Assembly: GCA_030015575.1 (NCBI GenBank)
Contig: JASDDO010000024.1
Span: 216,586,996 to 216,650,995, forward strand
From: Agapanthus africanus
Taxonomy: Eukaryota; Streptophyta; Magnoliopsida; Asparagales; Amaryllidaceae
DNA length: 64,000 nt
Reading direction: 5' to 3'
Below are positions 1 to 9,906 of this stretch, piece by piece. The translations under genes were made by a program, and so were the position numbers. How positions within the stretch are numbered: the first letter of the stretch is position 1; each line of letters begins with the position of its first letter. The notes below the pieces were generated by a model that saw only the letters and a list, made by a program, of their open reading frames with translations, was not told the origin of the DNA and did no database searches.

Positions 1-2961
1 AATAAAGCTTGCCCGAAGGATGATTTTCCAGTGCCAGTCACCGAATTGATGATAGACAATACATCCACTCATGAGGTTTTCTCTTTCATGGACGGCTCAT
101 CGGGGTATAACCAGATAAAGATGCATCCAGAAGACCAGAAGCACACAGCCTTCAGGACCCCTTTAGGAATATTCTGTTACAAGGTGATGCCCTTCGGTTT
201 AAAGAACGCCGGTGCCACCTACCAAAGGGCCATAACGAAGATCTTCGACGACCTTATACACGAAATCGTCGAATGCTATATCGATGATCTTGTGGTTAAA
301 AGCAAATCATACGAGGAACATCTCGAGCATCTGAAGACCGTATTTCAACGCCTTCGACAATACAACTTGAAAATGAACCCGCTCAAGTGTGCATTAGGAG
401 TTTCCTCAGGCAAATTCCTGGGATTCATTGTTCGACACCGAGGTATTAAAATAGATCCGTCAAAGATTAAAGCGATCATGGAAATGCCTCCGCCGAGAAC
501 TCTTAAACAGCTGCGGTCTCTCCAAGGGAAGCTCGCGTATATACGGCGATTTATAGCCAACCTTTCAGGAAAATGCCGTCCTTACAGTCACCTGATGAAG
601 AAGGGAACCCCATTCGTCTGGGATCAAAAATGCCAAAGCGCGCTAGACGAGATCAAGCAATACCTGCAGAACCCGCCGGTGTTGGCCGCTCCGGTTAAGG
701 GAAAGCCTCTCATTCTTTATACAACCGCCCTCGAAGGTTCTTTAGGCGCATTATGGGCACAAGAGAACGATCAAGGGAAAGAAAGAGAACTCTACTACTT
801 AAGTCGAGTTCTACTGGGGGCAGAAAGCAACTACTCGCCCATTGAAAAACATTGCCTGGCATTGATCTTTGCGATAACAAAGCTTAGGCACTATGCGTTG
901 GCACATGAGGTCGGTCTCATTTCAAAGGTGGACCCCCTTAAATTCTTGATATCAAAGGCTATATTGACGGGACGACTCGCTAAATGGGCCCTGCTCTTGA
1001 TGGAGTTCTCGATAACATATCAACCTCTCAAGGCAGTGAAAGGCCACGCCATCGCCGACTTCCTCGTTGAGCATCCGATACCCGCCGATTCTCCTCTAAA
1101 TTGCGATTTGCCAGACGAACATGCGTTCGATGCGATCGACGGTGTTGATACCCGATGGGAACTTTATTTCGATGGAGCATATTCCATGAAAAAGCGCAAA
1201 CAAAGTGCTCCTATAATCAAATCGGGGGTAGGACTCATCTTTGTAACGCCACAAGGAGGAATAATGCGCTTTGCTTTCTCCCTGACGGAGCCAAGGACAA
1301 ACAACGAAGCCGAATACGAAGCTCTGATAGCAGGCCTCGAGATCGCCATTGACATGGGAATTGAAAACCTCCTCATATACGGGGATTCTCAACTGGTCGT
1401 TAGTCAAGTAAACGGCGACTACCAAACGTGCAAACCGGAGTTAGTGAAATACGGCGAAAAAGTGCAACAACTGTTGACCCAAATTCCCTCCTATACTTTG
1501 GAGAACATACCGCGTGCGGACAACAGCAAAGCAGATGCGTTGGCTAAACTTGCTAAAGAACTGGCTGACGAAAACCTCGATGACGTTAGAATCATGGTGC
1601 AAAGCCGTTGGGTGCTTGCCCCAGCAGAAATATCTCCGGAATCATCCGAAGAAAAAGGAGCGAGCGAGCAGACGACCCTGCAAGTAAAAGATTGGAAAAA
1701 TACCGAGGACTGGAGAGAAGTCTTCATAGATTACTTCAAATTCCACCGAATGCCTGAAGAAGCATCCACAAGACATCAGCTCGTGAAACGAGCTCTGTCT
1801 TTCGCCTTCGTTAACAATACCCTATACAAGAGGTCATTCGATTCTCTGTGGCTGAGATGCTTAGGACCTGACGAAGCGAAAAGGGTCGTCCAAGAAGTTC
1901 ATGACGGACTCTGCGGTTCCCACCAAGCGGGCCCAAAGATGAAGTTGAAGATAAAACGGATGGGCTACTATTGGCCCACGATGATTCAAGACTGCCTCGA
2001 ATATGCGAAGCAGTGTCACTCGTGTCAGATCCATGGGGACTTCATCCATCAGCACCCAAATCCACTACATCCAACGATAGCTAGCTGGTCATTCGAAATG
2101 TGGGGGACTGATATAGTCGGCCCCATCGAACCAGCATCGTCTAGAGGACATCGTTTCATCCTAGCAACGACTGACTACTTCATTAAATGGGCAGAAGCAG
2201 TACCGTTAAGAGAAGTGAAGATGGAAAATATCCTCCACTTCTTCAAGACGCATGTCATATATAGGTTTGGAACTCCACGACGGATCATCTCCGATAACGG
2301 GCCAGCCTACAGAAGCCACAAGATCAGTCGCTTTGCACAGCAGCAAAATATAGACTGGAGATATTCCTCGGTTTATAATCCGTGAGCTAACGGTCTAGCT
2401 GAGGCCTTCAACAAGACCTTGACAAAGATCATAAAGAAAACGGTGTCCCGAAATAAGAGAGACTGGCACGAAAGACTACAAGAAGCTCTTTGGGCATATC
2501 AAACTACGTTCAAGACGGCCACAAGCACAACGCCGTACGCGTTGGTATTTGGGACGGAAGCAGTACTCCCCCTCGAGATAGAGTTACCCTCTCTACGAGT
2601 GGCAGTTCACCACGAGCTAACGGACGAAGAAAATTCTTACCTTCGGCTTGAGGAGCTTGATGCACTTGATGAAACCCGGCTCATAGCACAACAAAATCTG
2701 GAAGCTTATAAAGCAAAGATGACGCGCTCATATGAAAGATTGACCCGACCGAGAACATTCCGCCAAGGTGAACTCGTGTTAGTGGTCAAAAGGCCTATGA
2801 TCCCCAATCGCGCCAAGCGGGGAAAATTCGAGCCAAACTATGAAGGCCCGTACATCATAGACAAGGTCTACCAGGGTGGGGCCTATCTACTCATGGACAT
2901 GCACGGTGAAAGGCCTTTCAGGCCAATAAACGGTCGCTTCCTAAAGAGATACTACGCTTAA
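1..2961 (+). pseudogene. pol: Element A pol (RT, RNase H, second RNase H, integrase), Tat-clade Ty3/gypsy, one in-frame stop
   Basis: Coding runs from base 1 in frame 1, starting inside the RT with an ACPKDDFP-type motif. The RT core is seen as FMDGSSGYNQI near 85-120, then PFGL, then catalytic YIDD at 277-288. The original RNase H (about 700-1060) lacks the usual first Asp. A second RNase H follows (about 1150-1560) with FDGA, NNEAEYEAL, GDSQL and ADNSKADALA, so all four acidic positions are present; this dual layout is characteristic of the Tat clade. Integrase has an H-H-C-C finger (about 1890-2040), GTDIVGP, and SDNGPAY near 2290. A TGA at 2383-2385 falls between the second Asp and the Glu of the DDE triad. 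The frame then continues to a TAA at 2959-2961. The stop disables integrase, otherwise the frame is open, so the copy is fairly young. The 5' part lies outside the window. Confidence 0.95.
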
Positions 2962-3325
2962 TGAGCCACGGCCTAGGTCAATGATGGATGACGACGACTA
3001 TGTCCGCTCGCTATATTCCTAAGCTCAAGCTTTATAAGCAGTAGCCGGCCTTCTCAATGTCGGACCGAAATGTCCTTAAACTAATAGCAGACCGAAACGT
3101 CTTTAAACTAATACCGCAGCATCCTTAGGCTGACTAGATGAATAAAAAAAATATAAATAGAAAAAAAATAATATAAAAAATATATATAATAAAAAAAATG
3201 GTATGTCCATAAGCAAAATGAGCACGGATGAAAACCTGAAAGGGCTCCGTGAGTAAAAACAGCAGGGCTACCGGCGAGTGTTTGTGAAAACCCGAAAGGG
3301 CGCAACCTCGTTAAAAGACACTTAT
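2962..3325 (+). other. Element A 3' region, first part, with 2-3 copies of the 27-bp LTR repeat
   Basis: Non-coding sequence directly after pol. At about 3057-3125 there are two to three units of the same motif (ACCGAAACGTC-TTAAACTAA) that forms a long tandem array inside the 3' LTR at 8986-9345. An A/T-rich tract lies at 3140-3200. No ORF of note. Confidence 0.6.
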
Positions 3326-3357
3326 AAGGTCCTCTCGACTTTGTAAAGAGAAACCAC

Positions 3358-3840
3358 CCGCGTGAGATCCTTACGACTCACAAGGGAGCAACACACTTAG
3401 GGATCCCCACGATTCCTAAGGAGAAAATACACTTGCGAGATCCTCACGACTCGTAAGGAGAACTCTCTTATGGGACCCTCACGGCTCATAAGAGTTGAAA
3501 GTCTTAAGTTACAGAGACCTAAACCTGTGCTTAAGCAACCCCCACAACTTCCGATATTGCCCTACAAGTGGCTCAATATTGACCCTTGTATACAATCCAC
3601 GGGCGCGAATAAACATTTCCCTAACCAAGTCTCATCCGTGACTGGGGATATGTTCGTATGACCCTTGTAGGTCCTCTCGACTTACAAGGAGAAAACCCTA
3701 CTGTAGGATCCTTACGACTTACAGAGGAACATACACTTAGGAATCCTCACGATTCTTAAGGAGAAAATACACCTACGAGATCCTCACGACTTGTAGGGAG
3801 AAATAACTTCGTGAAACCCTTACGGCTCATGAACTCAAAA
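3358..3840 (+). repeat. Hairpin-module arrays I and II of element A (about 36-bp modules)
   Basis: Two runs of modules, spaced 35-37 bp within a run. Each has a near-constant loop of the type ATCCTCACGA between short inverted arms that differ from module to module: CTTAGG/CCTAAG (3396/3415), CTTGCGAG/CTCGTAAG (3432/3450), CTTATGGG/CTCATAAG (3467/3485), CTTGTAGG/CTTACAAG (3664/3681), CTGTAGG/CTTACAG (3701/3718), CTTAGGAAT/ATTCTTAAG (3736/3752), CCTACGAG/CTTGTAGG (3772/3790). A third run is at 5776-5949. The stretch 3500-3660 between the runs has no clear module. Confidence 0.8.
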
Positions 3841-3999
3841 GCCTTAGCCGACAGGACCTTAACCCTGGTCGCTAAGCCACCTTTGTTCGACATCGACAGA
3901 GGCAGATGATGATTCGCTCCTGGCAATATCCCAGTTGTAGCGATGCTGATGCCGAAATCGGCGTCTGATTCCAGGTTTACGGCGAAAAGTCAGTAGGCC

Positions 4000-4270
4000 G
4001 CAAATGCATACGAAATAGCCGAAATGATGGGGCAGCTTGCAATAAAAAGCAGCAAGTAAAAATGTATGCATGCAAAATGGCCGAAATGATTGGGCAACTC
4101 GCAATTAAAAGCAGCGAGTGAAAAATAAAATAAATAGCCGAAATGATTGGGCACCGCGAAAAATAGCCGAAATGATTGGGCAGTCGCGACCTTCGCGATA
4201 TAAAAAGCTGAAATGATAGAGCATCGCGGAAATAAAATAAAATAAAAAGAAGAGATGATAAAACTTTGGC
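4000..4270 (+). repeat. Irregular short repeats in element A 3' region
   Basis: The phrase AGCCGAAATGATTGGGCA and close variants recur five to six times, separated by A-rich spacers and short inverted arms such as ACTCGC/GCGAGT. Same general style as the neighbouring hairpin modules, but too degraded to define a period. Confidence 0.55.
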
Positions 4271-4414
4271 CCTACAGTTAAGATCACATCGATCCCTGTA
4301 TACAATCCAAGGGCGTAAACAAAGAGGGAACCATACTTTCCCAGCAGGCTCCGCCAGAAGATGAAGCTAAATCTCGACGGTTCAGTCCAACTCCGAAGAA
4401 ACCAGTATCTCCAT

Positions 4415-5640
4415 CAAATTCCTCGACTCACGGATACAAACACTCTTTGACGAGAGCCTCCTGATCCGCGTCGACTCGCAGAGCCACCAGTGCCTCCGTG
4501 GGAATCCTCGACTCGTTTCAAACCCCAAGGAAACAAATAATCCTTGGCGCTTGGGAAACAAATAATCCCTAGCAAACTCCTCGACTCACGGATACAAACA
4601 CTCCTTGACGAGAGCCTCCTGATCCGCGTCGACTCGCAGAGCCACCAGTGCCTCCGTGGGAATCCTCGACTCGTTTCAAACCCCAAGGAAAAAAATAATC
4701 CTTGGCGCTTGGGAAACAAATAATCCCTAGCAAACTCCTCGACTCACGGATACAAACACTCCTTGACGAGAGCCTCCTGATCCGCGTCGACTCGCAGAGC
4801 CACCAGTGCCTCCGTGGGAATCCTCGACTCGTTTCAAACCCCAAGGAAACAAATAATCCTTGGCGCTTGGGAAACAAATAATCCCTAGCAAACTCCTCGA
4901 CTCACGGATACAAACACTCCTTGATGAGAGTCTCCTGATCCGCGTCGACTCGCAGAGCCACCAGTGCCTCCGTAGGAATCCTCGACTCGTTTCAAACCCC
5001 AAGGAAACAAATAATCCTTGGCGCTTGGGAAACAAATAATCCCTAGAAAACTCCTCGACTCACGGATACAAACACTCCTTGACGAGAGCCTCCTGATCCG
5101 CGTCGACTCGCAGAGCCACCAGTGCCTCCGTGGGAATCCTCGACTCGTTTCAAACCCCAAGGAAACAAATAATTCTTGGCGCTTAGGAAACAAATAATCC
5201 CTAGCAAACTCCTCGACTCACGGATACAAACACTCCTTGACGAGAGCCTCCTGATCCGCGTCGACTCGCAGAGCCACCAGCGTCTCCGTGGGAATCCTCG
5301 ACTCGTTTCAAACCCCAAGGAAACAAATAATCCTTGGTGCTTGGGAAACAAATAATCCCTAGCAAACTCCTCGACTCACGGATACAAACACTCCTTAACG
5401 AGAGCCTCCTGATTCGCGTCGACTCGCAGAGCCACCAGTGCCTCCGTGGGAATCCTCAACCCGTTTCAAACCCCAAGGAAACAAATAATCCTTGGCGCTT
5501 GGGAAACAAATAATCCCTAGCAAATTCCTCGACTCACGGATACAAACACTCCCTGACGAGAGCCTCCTGATTCGCGTCGGCTCGCAAAGAAACCAATGCC
5601 TCCGCGGGAAATTCCCGATTCGTCTCAACTTGCAAATGAA
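4415..5640 (+). repeat. 158-bp tandem repeat, about 7.7 copies
   Basis: The phrase CTCGACTCACGGATACAAAC recurs at about 4422, 4579, 4737, 4895, 5053, 5211, 5369 and 5527, a spacing of 157-158 bp. Copies differ by only a few substitutions, so the array expanded or homogenised recently; the last copy is partial and most diverged. Each unit holds two hairpins with the same loop AAACAAATAAT but different stems: CCAAGG/CCTTGG, and one close to GCTTGGG/CCCTAGC. The array lies between pol and the 3' LTR, the position where Tat-clade elements are known to carry tandem repeats that can seed satellites. Open frames across it on the minus strand are by-products of the repeat. Confidence 0.95.
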
Positions 5641-5775
5641 GCCTCAGGCAGCAGGGACTAAAAAACTTGCTTCCTGAACCATGGGACCCTGCAAGTCAAT
5701 CCAAAATGGTCTCTTGCATACTATTCACGGGTCTCACTCTCCAAAGTCGAATTTCGATGAGGAGGGAAACAACCG

Positions 5776-5949
5776 CTTGCGAGTCCTCTCGACTCGTAAG
5801 AGGGAAAAATTCTCTTATAGGATCCTTACGACTTATAAGAGAAAACCACACTTAGGAATCCTCACGATCCCTAAGGAGAAAACCCACCTACGAGATCCTC
5901 TCGATCCGTAGGGAGAAAAGTCTCTATGAGACCCTCACGGCATATAGAG
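5776..5949 (+). repeat. Hairpin-module array III of element A
   Basis: Five modules at 35-38 bp spacing with the same loop core as at 3358-3840: CTTGCGAG/CTCGTAAG (5776/5793), CTTATAGG/CTTATAAG (5814/5832), CTTAGG/CCTAAG (5851/5870), CCTACG/CGTAGG (5887/5907), CTCTATG/TATAGAG (5922/5943). It flanks the 158-bp array on the right as arrays I and II do on the left. 5950-6262 has no further feature that I can see. Confidence 0.8.
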
Positions 5950-6262
5950 TTGAAAAGTCTTAGGCAGCAGATCTGAACCTGCAGCCTAAGCCATCGCTGA
6001 TTCTTAGGAAAGTCAAGATGCGTGCCCTAATCATCTGTCAAACATGGTTACTAAGGTGCCATGCTGATAATCAAAGAAAGAAAAGACGGAGAAAATGACA
6101 GAAAGAACATCCGATTTACATTTAATCGAGCATTCGAGACACACTCATTCATGCATGGGCAGAAGACTCAGGACAAGAAATAAGACAAGCTGAAATAAAA
6201 AGTTTCCATTCATATTGCCAAAAATTTTTACAATCATAAAAAGCAGTGAACGAAAAATATTA

Positions 6263-6769
6263 TTACAATGGAATAACTTCAGATCCGGGGCACGGATTGA
6301 GAAAGTCAAAAGCAAGGCCCTCCAGAGTTCTTCTGGCCTTTCTGATTATTCTTATACGCAGCCTCTCGCGCTCCTCTGTGTCAAGATCATCGGCAAGCCC
6401 TCCCGGCCTTCGATAAGCAGCAACTATCGTCGTCTGCTGGAAGATTTGATGTAGGATGTCAATGAGGCTGTCTCGCCGTTTCTTCAAGATCAGCCCCGTC
6501 AAGTACACTGAATGCACCTTGTCCTCGGCATCATCCAGCGCATTGAGCGGTAGGGCCTCGTGAAGACCCGGAAGTGCTCTCCATATTGCTCCCAGCACGA
6601 CTTTCAAAAGAGCCGAACGACGGGGTAGCAGCCAACCACCGCTTGCGTTCAGACGACCCATGACCTCTGCACATTGAGCGTCTGTAAACTCCTGGTTTTG
6701 TTGACGACCCTGTGCGCGGATATCGTCATAGGTGATGAACTCGTGCAAACTGTATAGATACACCACCAT
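6263..6769 (-). CDS. Antisense additional ORF of element A, 168 aa, unknown function
   Basis: An intact ORF on the strand opposite to gag-pol, between the tandem repeats and the 3' LTR. The ATG at 6767-6769 is chosen because a relative in element C (28809-29314) aligns from the same Met and ends at the same C-terminus; that copy is 506 bp against 507 bp here. Shared words include ALDDAEDKVHSVYL and an ENPCP/LNPCP tail. The protein is mostly helical-looking and charged, with clustered KKRRD and ERERLRIR basic runs; I see no signal peptide, membrane segment or enzyme motif. Antisense additional ORFs are known in Tat-clade elements of the Grande/Retand kind, and I infer membership from position and orientation. 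Five bases upstream of the ATG is a CAG preceded by a pyrimidine-rich tract, like a 3' splice site. Function unknown. Confidence 0.75.
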   Translation of the reverse strand: MVVYLYSLHEFITYDDIRAQGRQQNQEFTDAQCAEVMGRLNASGGWLLPRRSALLKVVLGAIWRALPGLHEALPLNALDDAEDKVHSVYLTGLILKKRRDSLIDILHQIFQQTTIVAAYRRPGGLADDLDTEERERLRIRIIRKARRTLEGLAFDFLNPCPGSEVIPL

Positions 6770-6839
6770 TATGCCTGGAGGAAATACCACAGGAAGATTA
6801 GTGATAGAAGAAAAATAATATACATAGAGGGCTAAATTC

Positions 6840-7360
6840 CTAGAGAACAAAGCTCTGTTCAGGGATTAAAACCTATGAACAAAAGCTTAGTGAAACCCCA
6901 ATGGGGATCTCTTTAGATCAAAAGATCTTTGAGAGCAAAGCTCTTTGACTGAGATTAATTTAAATTAATTTGATTTACATTAATTTTACCTAAAGTTTCT
7001 AATTCTGAAATTGAGCAAAGCTCTGCTAGTGAAACCCCAATGGGGATCTCTTCAGATCAAAAGATCTATGAGAGCAAAGCTCTGCTGTTTAAGCTTAATT
7101 AAAATTAATTTAATCTAAGATTCAATTTTACCTAAGGTTTTTTCTAAAAACTTTGGAAAGAAGAGCAAAGCTCTAGAGTTCTCGAAGGCAAGAGCAAAGC
7201 TCTGAAGTTTTTTGAAAATAAAAACCGGAAAGATGATAAGCATCTGTGGGGGACCAGAGGTCCTATTTATAGGCCTCAAGTGCCTCTTCGACTTCCAAAG
7301 TTGTCACGGCGGTCGGAATTCCGTCACCGTTGCGCTCACGTTTGGGGCCACGTAAGCGCA
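6840..7360. repeat. Short-palindrome field upstream of the element A 3' LTR
   Basis: Closely spaced inverted repeats with three- to four-base loops. AGAGC-AAA-GCTCT or a variant occurs at about 6929, 7074, 7165 and 7191. GATC-AAAA-GATC follows a CCCCAATGGGG palindrome in two similar blocks at about 6895-6950 and 7032-7080. The field continues into the LTR (to about 8260). Confidence 0.75.
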
Positions 7361-7375
7361 ACGGTGGGGGGCATT
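7361..7375 (+). other. Polypurine tract of element A
   Basis: ACGGTGGGGGGCATT lies immediately before the TG of the LTR. The same arrangement, a G-rich tract then AATT then TGTT, is seen before the element C LTR at 30249-30266. It would prime plus-strand DNA synthesis. Confidence 0.8.
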
Positions 7376-7524
7376 TGTTTACCCCAATCAGAGCAAAGCT
7401 CTGTTCAAATTCCGAGGAGGGAGATGAAGCAACGCTTCATCTTCCCCCAATCAGAGCAAAGCTCTGCTTTGAAAATTTAAAATTTAATAAATGAAGTAAC
7501 GCTTCAGCTGCGCAAGCACTGCGC

Positions 7525-7685
7525 TGCGCGACACGTGTCAGCGCGGATGCGCTAGCGCAGTTGCGCTGCGCTCTGCGCTGCGTGACACGTGTCAGCGCGG
7601 ATGCGCTAGCGCAGTTGCGCTGCGCGACACGTGTCAGCGCGGATGCGCTAGCGCGGTTGCGCTGCGCGACACGTGTTATGCGCTG
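7525..7685 (+). repeat. 42-bp tandem repeats with G-box palindrome GACACGTGTC
   Basis: Nearly four units, each opening with the perfect 10-bp palindrome GACACGTGTC followed by GCGC/GCTAGC inverted arms; one spacer carries an extra copy of the GCGCTCT segment. The period is 42 bp, a multiple of three, so the minus frame stays open. CACGTG is the G-box core bound by plant bZIP and bHLH factors; more copies follow at about 8290, 8380 and 8452. Confidence 0.85.
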
Positions 7686-7860
7686 GGGTATCTGCGCCAA
7701 ACAGAATTAAATTTCTAAGAAATCTTTTCTGTTCTTGTTAAAACAAGAAGATTTTCTTCTGTAAAACAGAGGCCTTCGGATCAAAGATCCAACGGTGAGG
7801 AAAATTCCCCAAATCACTCAGAGAATGATCTCTTTAACAAATTTAACTAATTTATGGGCA

Positions 7861-7870
7861 CTATAAAAAG
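7861..7870 (+). promoter_or_regulatory. TATA box of the element A LTR promoter
   Basis: CTATAAAAAG, 485 bp into the LTR, preceded by a GC-rich G-box zone and followed by an A-rich leader. Element C has TTATATAAAG at the matching place (31036), with the same following word GGACC. Element B has lost this part of the LTR. Confidence 0.7.
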
Positions 7871-8985
7871 GACCCTAAACCTCAATTCAAAGGAACATTT
7901 TTCTTTAAAAAAAAAGTTAAGAACTTCAAACAGAGAGAACTCTGAGAAAATTCCAAGAAAAAGATAAAGAACCTTCATGAAATAGAAGAAATTTTTTCTA
8001 ATAGATCATTGATCTAAAAACAAGATCAATGATCTTTACATAAAAAAAATAGTGCTTTGCACTTCTTATGAGCCTCTGGTTCTTTAAAACAAGAAGAAAA
8101 CAATAAAATAAAAATAGTGCTTTGCACTTTTATGAACCTCTGGTTCTTGAAACAAAAAAAAATTTATTTTTCTTTGATCTAATTTAGATCAAGAAATCAA
8201 ATAGTGCTTTGCACTTCTGTTCTTGAATCTAAAAGATTCTTAGTGCTTTGCACTTCCAAACTGCGCCATTGCGCTCTTAAGAGAGCGCCACGTGTCAGCT
8301 ACAGAACAACTTGCGCTATGCGCTCTTGAAATAGAGCTTTGCTCTCTGGAATTGGCGCAACTCACCAGAGCGCGCCACGTGTCAGCAGCGCAACAGCGCA
8401 GCGCACTAGCGCAGCGCACTGCGCTGTTGCGCTTGCGCTCGCCAGAGCATGACACGTGTCCTCACCACAAGCGCTTGCGCTCAGTGATTGGCGCAAAGCG
8501 CCTGACAAATGCAATGCATTTCACTTCCTGAAGGGCCAGGCCCAATTAAAAGGCTTAACAGGCCTAATAAATAAAATGATGTGCATTGTTTGAAAGGGCA
8601 GAGCCCAATTGAAAGGTCCAATGGACCAAAACAAATGATCTGCATCATAATAAAAAGAGGCAGAGCCCAGTCAAAATGGGCATAAATGGCCTGAAGTAAT
8701 GCAATGCATTATTTAAGTATGGGCAAAGCCCTAGCACAGGTCTGATAGACCAAAAATAAATAAGGGTGTTGAACATTTTCAATTGGACTTAGCCCAATCA
8801 TGGCCGTAAGTCCTTAAATTAAATTGGTTGAGCAAAGATTGATCTCTTAAATCAATTTATATCCGGTTCGAGGGTACATCTCCGAGCTCCTCTGACACCT
8901 ATCGTTGTAATCCTTCAACGACGTCAGAGAGGTGACGGGTCCCGACGACCACATACATGAATACGGACTGCGGGGTCCTTAAACT

Positions 8986-9345
8986 CGTGGACCGAAACGT
9001 CCTTAAACTAATGTCGAACCGAAACGTCCCTAAACTAATGTCGAACCGAAACGTCCCTAAACTAATATTGGACCGAAACGTCCTTAAACTAATGTCGGAC
9101 CGAAACGTCCTTAAACTAATATTGGACCGAGACGTCCTTAAACTAATATTGGACCGAGACGTCCTTAAACTAATATCGGACCGAGATGTCCATAAACTAA
9201 TGTCGGACCGAAATGTCCCTAAACTAATACCGGACCACCACGTCCCTAAACTGGAATATGGACCACCACGTTCCTAAACTGGCGATGGACCACCATGTCC
9301 CTAAACTAGAAAATGGACCACTACGTCCCTAAATTGGAACAATAG
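8986..9345 (+). repeat. 27-bp tandem repeat in LTR, about 13 units
   Basis: Unit ACCGAAACGTCC-TAAACTAAT plus a five-base variable spacer; the period is exactly 27 bp at the start and looser at the right, where units change to GGACCACCACGTCCC. Absent from the element B LTR. The same motif follows pol of element A at 3057-3125. The 106-codon open frame here is produced by the period being a multiple of three and is not called as a gene. Confidence 0.85.
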
Positions 9346-9817
9346 AGCCTTCAAATGCTCTTTTGTCGGATCTAAACGGTCCCGTTTAAGTTGATCTTAG
9401 CCCCAAATACGGCTAATGTATCCTTAGACATTTAAATGAATGATAAAACTCCAAATCAATTTTGGTTCAAGGGTACATCTCTGAACTCCTCTGACACCTG
9501 TCGTTGTAATCCTTCAACGACGTCAGAGAGGTGACGAGTCCTGACGGCCATATATTAATCACTACGTTAAGTTGATCTTAGTCTAAAACAGGAGTAACGT
9601 ATCCTTAACGAACGTTTAAGTTGATCTTAGCCGCAACGCGACTAATGCATCCTTAAACTAAAAACACCAAATCCAAATCTAAGTAAATACGGATTTGGAC
9701 TAATCCACGTCTTACGGGCGACGGCATTACTCAGTCTCCGTATACAATCCACGGGCAACCACAAACAAAACAAACACACACGACACGAAGTGAAATTCTG
9801 GAGAAGGAGAAAGTTGT

Positions 9818-9906
9818 TACCGCGATGCGGTAGCGTAATTAACTGCAGGGGCTTGCGCCTGCAGGGAAGAGCGTCCCCACAATCAAAAACCCCTCACCCT
9901 GAGGGG
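9818..9906 (+). other. Three-hairpin U5 segment of the element A LTR
   Basis: Three consecutive inverted repeats: TACCGC/GCGGTA (9818-9832), CTGCAGG/CCTGCAG (9843-9864) and CCCCTCA/TGAGGGG (9890-9906). The same three occur in order in element B (22741-22828) and element C (32440-32530). Confidence 0.75.

Noticed and set aside
4414..5628. Series of ~102-codon minus-strand ORFs at 158-bp steps
   Set aside because: They arise from reading through the tandem repeat; identical peptides restart in every unit and no family is recognisable.
7437..7700. 87-codon minus-strand ORF, Ala/Arg-rich
   Set aside because: Explained by the 42-bp G-box tandem repeat of the LTR.
8957..9277. 106-codon + strand ORF with nine-residue repeats
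   Set aside because: Product of a 27-bp tandem repeat, period a multiple of three, inside a non-coding LTR.
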